From positions 3,217,189 to 3,271,605 of the forward strand of contig CM012955.1 in the NCBI GenBank assembly GCA_000181795.3: a stretch of DNA of 54,417 nt, in the 5' to 3' direction. This stretch comes from Trichinella spiralis. Lineage: Eukaryota; Nematoda; Enoplea; Trichinellida; Trichinellidae. How positions within the stretch are numbered: position 1 is the first letter of the stretch; each line of letters starts with the position of its first letter. A program made the translations under genes and the position numbers. Positions 48,683 to 54,417 of this stretch are shown in pieces. The notes beneath the pieces are model-generated. The model saw only the letters and a program-made list of their open reading frames with translations, was not told the DNA's origin and searched no databases.

Positions 48683-51600
48683 ATGTTTTCATTTTTGCCA
48701 CCGCTTCTGGCAATCATTTGCTACAACACTTTCCTGGTAAACAGTATGCACAATTATTCCACGTTGACAATTGAACACTTTCGTCAGTTTCACAAAAGTC
48801 TCTGCTTTGTGCTTTCTTTTATTTGTTTTGTTTTTCATATCAATTTTACACTTCATCTTCAAATTGATTGCATTTATTTTTGCAGATCAAAAATGTGAAT
48901 TAAATCTCTGTGAAAACGGTGGCTATTGCTTCTTCAACGAACACGGCAACGCCCAATGCGAGTGAGCTTTTCTTTTTCTTTCAAATTTTTCTGAAGCTTA
49001 ACTTGAAGCATTTAACTTAACTGAACAAAATACCACGCTGTAATTTGTTTGTAACTTTGATATATTCTGTTGATCGTTGTATCACGTACATGTTCATTTG
49101 TTTTAATATTTACTTATTAAACTTTCAGATGTACACCGGGATATGTTGGAAAACATTGCCAAACCGTAGACATTTGCATGTCAAATCCCTGTAAAAATGG
49201 CGGAAGCTGTGTTTATCAGATCGAAGAAGACGAAATTGTTTCTTTCACTTGCCTTTGCCCTCTCGGTAAGCTATGAATAAAAATATATTGAAAAATTATT
49301 TTTCAACAATTCAATTTAATATTAAATAATCAAAAACAATTTCAGGATTGACTTCAACATTTTGCGAAAATCCACTACCAAATGCTTGTGACTCTTTGCC
49401 ATGCAAAAATGGAATCTGTCAACTGGAAACTTTGGACAGTTTTCATTGCCGTTGTGAATCAGGATACGAAGGTTTTTGCTTTGAATTACTCTTACTGTTA
49501 TATATTCTGTTATTTCTGGTTTAGGTAAATTTTGTGAAAACTTCACTCGATGCAAATACAATTTGTGCAACAATGGTGGCCAGTGCATGGTTTTGCCCGA
49601 TGGAACGTATCGTTGTGTTTGTCCAAAAGGATTTGCAGGTTCAACGTGTGAAAGTGATATTGACGAATGCACGCGAGATATTTGTGAACACGGCAAATGC
49701 ACGAACCTATTTGGAGATTATCAGTTATCGATTAGCATAGATGTTCCTGTTTATTTTGACAGTGTAGTGTTGTTGGTTGTTTTAGCTGTGCATGCGAGTC
49801 GGGTTTTGGTGGGAAAAATTGTGATCAAGTGCAACGTTCGTGCAGTCCGCTTTTGTGCAACAACAACGGCAACTGCGTCGAAACTGCTGCAAACTACCGT
49901 TGCATTTGTTTTCCAGGTTTGTTGTCATGGGCTTTACAATGTAGAGTACAAATTTTCCGCCTGCGTTGTCTTCTTCTTCATCTTCACTTTTAGGATTCAC
50001 TGGAGTACACTGCGAAGTGGAACATTTCAATTGCCAACAAACTGTTTGCGAAAATGGAGGTATATGCGTGATTGCAAATGGTACAAGCAAGTGCTTGTGT
50101 ACCGAACCGTATACAGGCGCCACTTGTGGAACAGGAATTGGCAGCTGCTTTTCCAATCCTTGTTACAATGGGGGAGTTTGTCACGAATTTAACGACCATT
50201 TCACCTGCGCATGTCCAGCAGGTAAACTGTACCTTTTTCTGGGATAGTCTTGCATTTTTCACTTTTCCATTCTGCTTTTCAAGCATGACAGAGCAAAAAT
50301 AGCTATAACATGTTTTATATCTTTCTTGTTTTTTTCACAACATTCCAAATTATCCAAAGAACAATAATGCTTTGTAGAAATTAATTTACTTATTTATTGG
50401 TAAAAATTTTTCATCTCAATAATTTATTTCATTTAATTTATAAAAAAGTTTTTACAAAAATCATAACTTATAGCCTACGTTATATTATTTCTTTTTGAAA
50501 ATATGAAAATGTACGGTTGAAATTTATTAATAATTTCAATTTTTTTCTAATTGCAATTTACTTCCAGGTATTACTGGAAAATATTGTGAAATCAGTTCGA
50601 ATAGATGCTCTGCTGATATGTGCCTCAATGGTGGTACTTGTTTCAATCACAGTGACACATTCTTTTGCTCTTGTCCTGATGGAATTTTCGGCAGACGTTG
50701 TCAATTTTATGAAGCAGGCGTTGAGCAGGTTGAATATGCAGATATTGTTATGGTTGTTCTCGTTGCACCTCGTACATTTATGAGCACACTGAGCGAATTG
50801 TTGGCCATTATCAACAGCCACATGCATATCAACATTACACTGAAGAAAGATGAGCTGAATTTGCCGAAGGTTTATAGTTGGAATTCACAAAGTGGCTATG
50901 ATAAAAATTCCAACGCAGTTCTTTTCAACAATACAGACGAGACGGAAAATAATAATTCGAAATTTTTAATTGCAAACCAAGCTGATGCAATATACGGAAC
51001 TCTTGCTGTGATGACAATTAGCAGCAGTGCATGCACAAGAGAAAACAGCAAGTCCTGTGTTGCAAAATTTGCTGAAGTGATCAATCAATTGGCCAGTGAT
51101 GCTCAATTTGACTATTTGAAGTCTCGTGTCAATTGGAAAATCAACACTGTAGATAGGAAGAAGAAATCAGAAATTTCAAATTTTCTGCCACTTATCGTGA
51201 CTGTAATTTCAAGTTTGGTGTTACTTATTTTTTTTGGTCTGCTGATGTTACAACGAAAACGACTTCACGCTGCAACATGGCATCCACCGGTGGAAGAAGG
51301 GCCTGTAAATTTAAATACTACACTACGTTCCAATTACCTAACGCCGCTAGCTTCAGTGCTTCAAAAGTCCACCACTGACAAGAAAGCAACCAATGGTGCA
51401 CAGAAAATTTTTCTAAAATCTAAACAAGACAGCTTCTGCGCAACTGATTCACAAACTGCAGACCAGGAGGAAAGATATGCCACATCGCGGGATACGTACA
51501 AATGGTCAGATTTGCACTTGTGCATAATTCATGGAGTGCTTGTTGATCCTGAAACTATCACGGACGACCAGGTGAACGCTTTGGGTCCTGATGATCAGAC

Positions 51601-52757
51601 GCCGCTTATGGTGGCCGCCGAAAGATGTACCTCAGACGTGGAGTTGCAGTTCATGATTATGCTATTGAACGCAGGTGCCAAGATGGAAGCACAGACAGAA
51701 TTGCTCAAAGAAACAGCTTTGATTATAGCCATTCGTCATTCACGACTGCAGGCTGTGCTTGCTTTAATAAATTTTGGGTGCTCATTGGAGACGGCGGATG
51801 TTGATGGGAATACTGCTCTGCACCACGCTGTAATGACCAGAAATACTGAAATTCTGTGTGCACTTCTGGACAGTGAACTGTGCAATACTGAGACAAGAAA
51901 TAATGACGGACAGACTCCATTTGTACTCAACGCAAAAGTGTGCGACGCTGTCGATACTGAAATTGCATTTCTACTTTTGTCAAGCGGCGCTAGCATTGAT
52001 AGCACAGATGACGAAGGTAAACTTTATTTGTTTCTTTTTCTTGTTTTTCAATACTGAATATTTCAGGTATGCACGCGGTACATTATGCAGCAATTAATGG
52101 AAATATTCCATTGTTGGAATTACTTTTCCAAAGGTATACGAACATCAACCTAATGGATTGCTATGGACGCACAGCTTTATTTTTTGCTGTCAGAGAAAAG
52201 CACACCGAAGCAGTAGAATGGCTGTTGCAAGTCGGAGGTTATTTATCAATTTTTCATAATAAAATGCACGACAATTTTAAAAGCATGGCTGGACAATATT
52301 GGTGAATTGAACAATATTGTAAAGTTATTTGACGATTGGAAACCTTTTTCAGGTACAATGTTGGAGATGCATGATCAGAAAATGACGCCAATGAGTAATG
52401 CAATGCGCAGCTGTGAATTACTCGACGTTTGTTGACAAAAGCTTTTTAGGTGTCTGCATTCCAATAGATGACGGCCATTATGCAACTATTACGTTTCCAT
52501 CTGCGCCCGATGGAGACACATTCCAGTTTCCAGCAGTGCAACTAGATGATTTTCCAAATTTTTCTGACTCTCCGAAAGATGCATGTTGTACAGATCTCAC
52601 AGAGGAACAGAGCTATCAGTTTCCGCATTCATCGTCCCACTTCGAGACACTACACACCGACACCACAGAGACGTTTATTCCAACGCAACAACAATATTGG
52701 TCTTGGTGTTTTTCCAAAACTCCACCAGAGCATGATGAAGTGATTATGATTCTATAG
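48683..52757 (+). CDS. Notch receptor (LIN-12/GLP-1 type) without LNR repeats
   Basis: Cell-surface receptor whose cut intracellular domain joins CSL/LAG-1 in the nucleus. Exons: 48683-48743, 48886-48961, 49129-49265, 49346-49471, 49525-49723, 49786-49916, 49994-50221, 50568-52016, 52067-52237, 52353-52412, 52450-52757; phases chain to 981 aa (LIN-12 and GLP-1 are about 1430 and 1295). Seen: signal peptide (1-18); nine EGF repeats (about 23-365), the fifth calcium-binding (DIDEC); NOD/HD region ([11 protein letters not shown], and the CTRENSKSC cysteine pair); membrane span (about 524-548); RAM-like ATWHPP replacing WxP; ankyrin repeats (about 655-870); and a Ser/Thr/Pro tail ending in [13 protein letters not shown]-like. 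The Lin-12/Notch repeats expected between EGF and NOD are absent: EGF9, NOD, membrane span and most ankyrins lie in one uninterrupted exon. The splice at 52412/52450 (a 37-nt intron) is uncertain; unspliced, the protein ends at 52434. Confidence 0.9.
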
Positions 52758-54417
52758 TATGAAATTTCGTTTTAATACGTTTCGTTATACTAGCTTCGTT
52801 GCCTAGTTGTTCACGTTTGTTAAATCAAATATTTAAATCACCTATCTTGATAATTGAGCACTTTGAGTAGCAAAATTTGTTGAAGGCATCAAAATTTGAT
52901 ATTCTGAAGTTGGTATCCACAGTATTTATGCCAGTGGTATCTCGTAGCATAAATTTTTATTTCATGAAATACTTTCAGTAATATAATGAAAGTGAAGTCC
53001 AAAGCACATTAAGCAAAACTGAAGATTTCACTAAAGCGACAGTAAAGATAATGCAAAAAATGTTCACAGTTTCGTTTCATCTGAAATTCTAGTTTTAAAA
53101 AGTAATTTCAAATTTTGTTCGCACTAGAGATGCACTGTAGATGGATTTTATGATTAGCCATTGAAATGATGAAGATATACCATTTTCAATTTACTTTTTA
53201 CGCAACACCTCAACAAATACACAAATAGGAACACTGCGGATAAGTGTACCATAGGGCAGTAACCGTATCGGATTGAGGAAAATGTATGCAAGCCATTTTT
53301 GGAAAAAGAATTTCTCGAAAATTGCAAACCCACTTCGTGCGCCACAAACCACACTGTTTTCCAAAAATGGCCAAAATCTATTCTCAAAATTATTACAGCT
53401 TTCGATAGGAAGACATTCATATTGAATAATAACAGCGTCATACAGAATTTCACAGCAAACTGTCCAGCAGATGCCCGCCAAAATTCATTAACACATCAGT
53501 GTCTTATCGTATGTCGACTGTACGTTTGATATTTTCGAAAAACAATCATATCATTGAATTTTATGCTGTTCATGTTCTTAATTATTTATTGGGCATCTCA
53601 TTGATACCACACATGTCGTTGTTTGATCGCATTTTCGCTTAGTCCATCATAATGAAGTTACACTTATGCAAATGAGCTTTAAATCTTGTATTTTGTCAAA
53701 ATAATTAATTTAAAAGGGTGAAAATGGAATAAATTAACAATTTATGAAAAACTAATGCGCCTACAGTTAGTATTTATTCTAATTTTTCGACATATCTCTA
53801 CGTAGGTTAAGTACGACAAGAAGCGTGCTTCTGGGGAAGTAAAATGTATTAATGAATTCTTTCGTCATATATAGAAACAATATTGTACAAATATTAATTA
53901 CAGATACTATGAATTATTCTCAATTGATTATTTAATAAGATATTTGACAGAATTTCTTGTTTGTAAACGTATCATTGATTGAGAGAAATAATGCAATATT
54001 AGATGAAATGTTAAATTCATTGTGTTCACTTCAATTAATTGTTATTTCTATATCGTTTGCAGTCAATAAAATTGCGTAATTAAAATTTTTTTAATTTAAC
54101 GGATTCTGTATTACAAAAATGAACCTCAGGTACAAATGTTTAGAATCAGAAACATTTCCTGGGGTTATAGGTTAAAGTATTTGTATAAATATTGCTAAAA
54201 TTGAATTGTATTCTATATTATCAACATCTCATGTTTCATTTCCTTTCCAGTTATTCCCACTAAAATCGCAATATCATGAAACTTTTTTGACATATCTCAA
54301 CAAATTACGCATTTATAATCGTGCGACCAGGTTTGTAGTGATTATCTTATTTTTTTCTGATCGATGAAATCATTTTCTCAAAATTTAAATTTTCCGCTTT
54401 CAAAAAGCAGCTATAGC
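52758..54417. other. Right end: no confident gene
   Basis: Mostly AT-rich. At 53191-53481 the minus strand is open (96 aa, containing FLENSVVCGARSGFAIFEKF), and the plus strand of the same stretch is also open (53299-53529), so neither can be trusted. A minus-strand exon bounded by an acceptor near 53464 (CTGGACAG) is possible. Nothing recognised beyond 53530. Confidence 0.35.

Noticed and set aside
53191-53529. Open frames on both strands near the right end
   Set aside because: Both strands stay open, neither resembles a known family, and no exon chain could be built.
1-54417. tRNA, rRNA, spliced-leader RNA genes, transposons, virus-derived elements, CRISPR
   Set aside because: A by-eye scan for the tRNA B box on both strands found no candidate with a matching A box. 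No reverse transcriptase, integrase, transposase or capsid motif was seen in any frame. Direct repeats found are satellite-like or microsatellites. A tool-based search could still find short RNAs.

Overview
The window is nuclear DNA of an animal, most likely a nematode. It is strongly AT-rich. Introns are mostly short, with GT donors and TTTTCAG or TTTTAG acceptors, and microsatellites and homopolymer runs are common. Several start codons lie a few bases after a good 3' splice acceptor, as expected when a spliced leader is added. A DMSR-type peptide GPCR and a small LIN-12/GLP-1-like receptor fit nematodes. A KDM3-type demethylase, which I do not recall in Caenorhabditis, suggests a basal (clade I, Trichinella- or Trichuris-like) lineage; that placement is inference. 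No retroelement, DNA transposon, tRNA, rRNA or CRISPR array was recognised.

Layout. 1-4.1 kb: gene-poor, with an old 0.35-kb tandem repeat and a diverged duplication about 1.05 kb apart. 4.1-8.0 kb, minus: a complete KDM3/JMJD1 demethylase (21 coding exons, about 758 aa). 8.0-10.4 kb: the shared upstream region, holding a heat-shock-element/CCAAT/TATA cluster. 10.4-13.8 kb, plus: a complete KDM4/JMJD2 demethylase (9 exons, 677 aa). 15.0-23.2 kb, plus: a complete MROH1 HEAT-repeat gene (38 exons, about 1618 aa). 25.1-26.1 kb, minus: an intronless, GC-rich GPCR. 26.1-38.5 kb: a 12-kb gene desert with microsatellites, a G-quadruplex-prone tract, a 10-N assembly gap and a few orphan exon-like segments on the minus strand. 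38.5-41.9 kb, plus: ARFGAP2/3. 43.0-43.7 kb, minus: a small RRM-like protein. 45.8-47.5 kb, plus: UBXN1-like UBA/zinc-finger/UBX protein. 48.7-52.8 kb, plus: a Notch receptor with nine EGF repeats, a heterodimerisation domain, a membrane span and ankyrin repeats but no Lin-12/Notch (LNR) repeats. 52.8-54.4 kb: no confident gene.

The genes are unrelated neighbours on alternating strands, with no operon-like tight spacing. The exception in theme is the head-to-head KDM3/KDM4 pair, whose families act on H3K9me1/2 and H3K9me3/me2 (plus H3K36) and could share upstream control. The two most unusual features are the LNR-less Notch receptor and a run of seven frame-neutral microexons in KDM3 coding an acidic, serine-rich linker.

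Gene models were built by reading frames and splice sites by eye. For every multi-exon gene the exon phases chain without a break and the summed length is divisible by three. The models rest on that and on remembered family sequences, not on any search.
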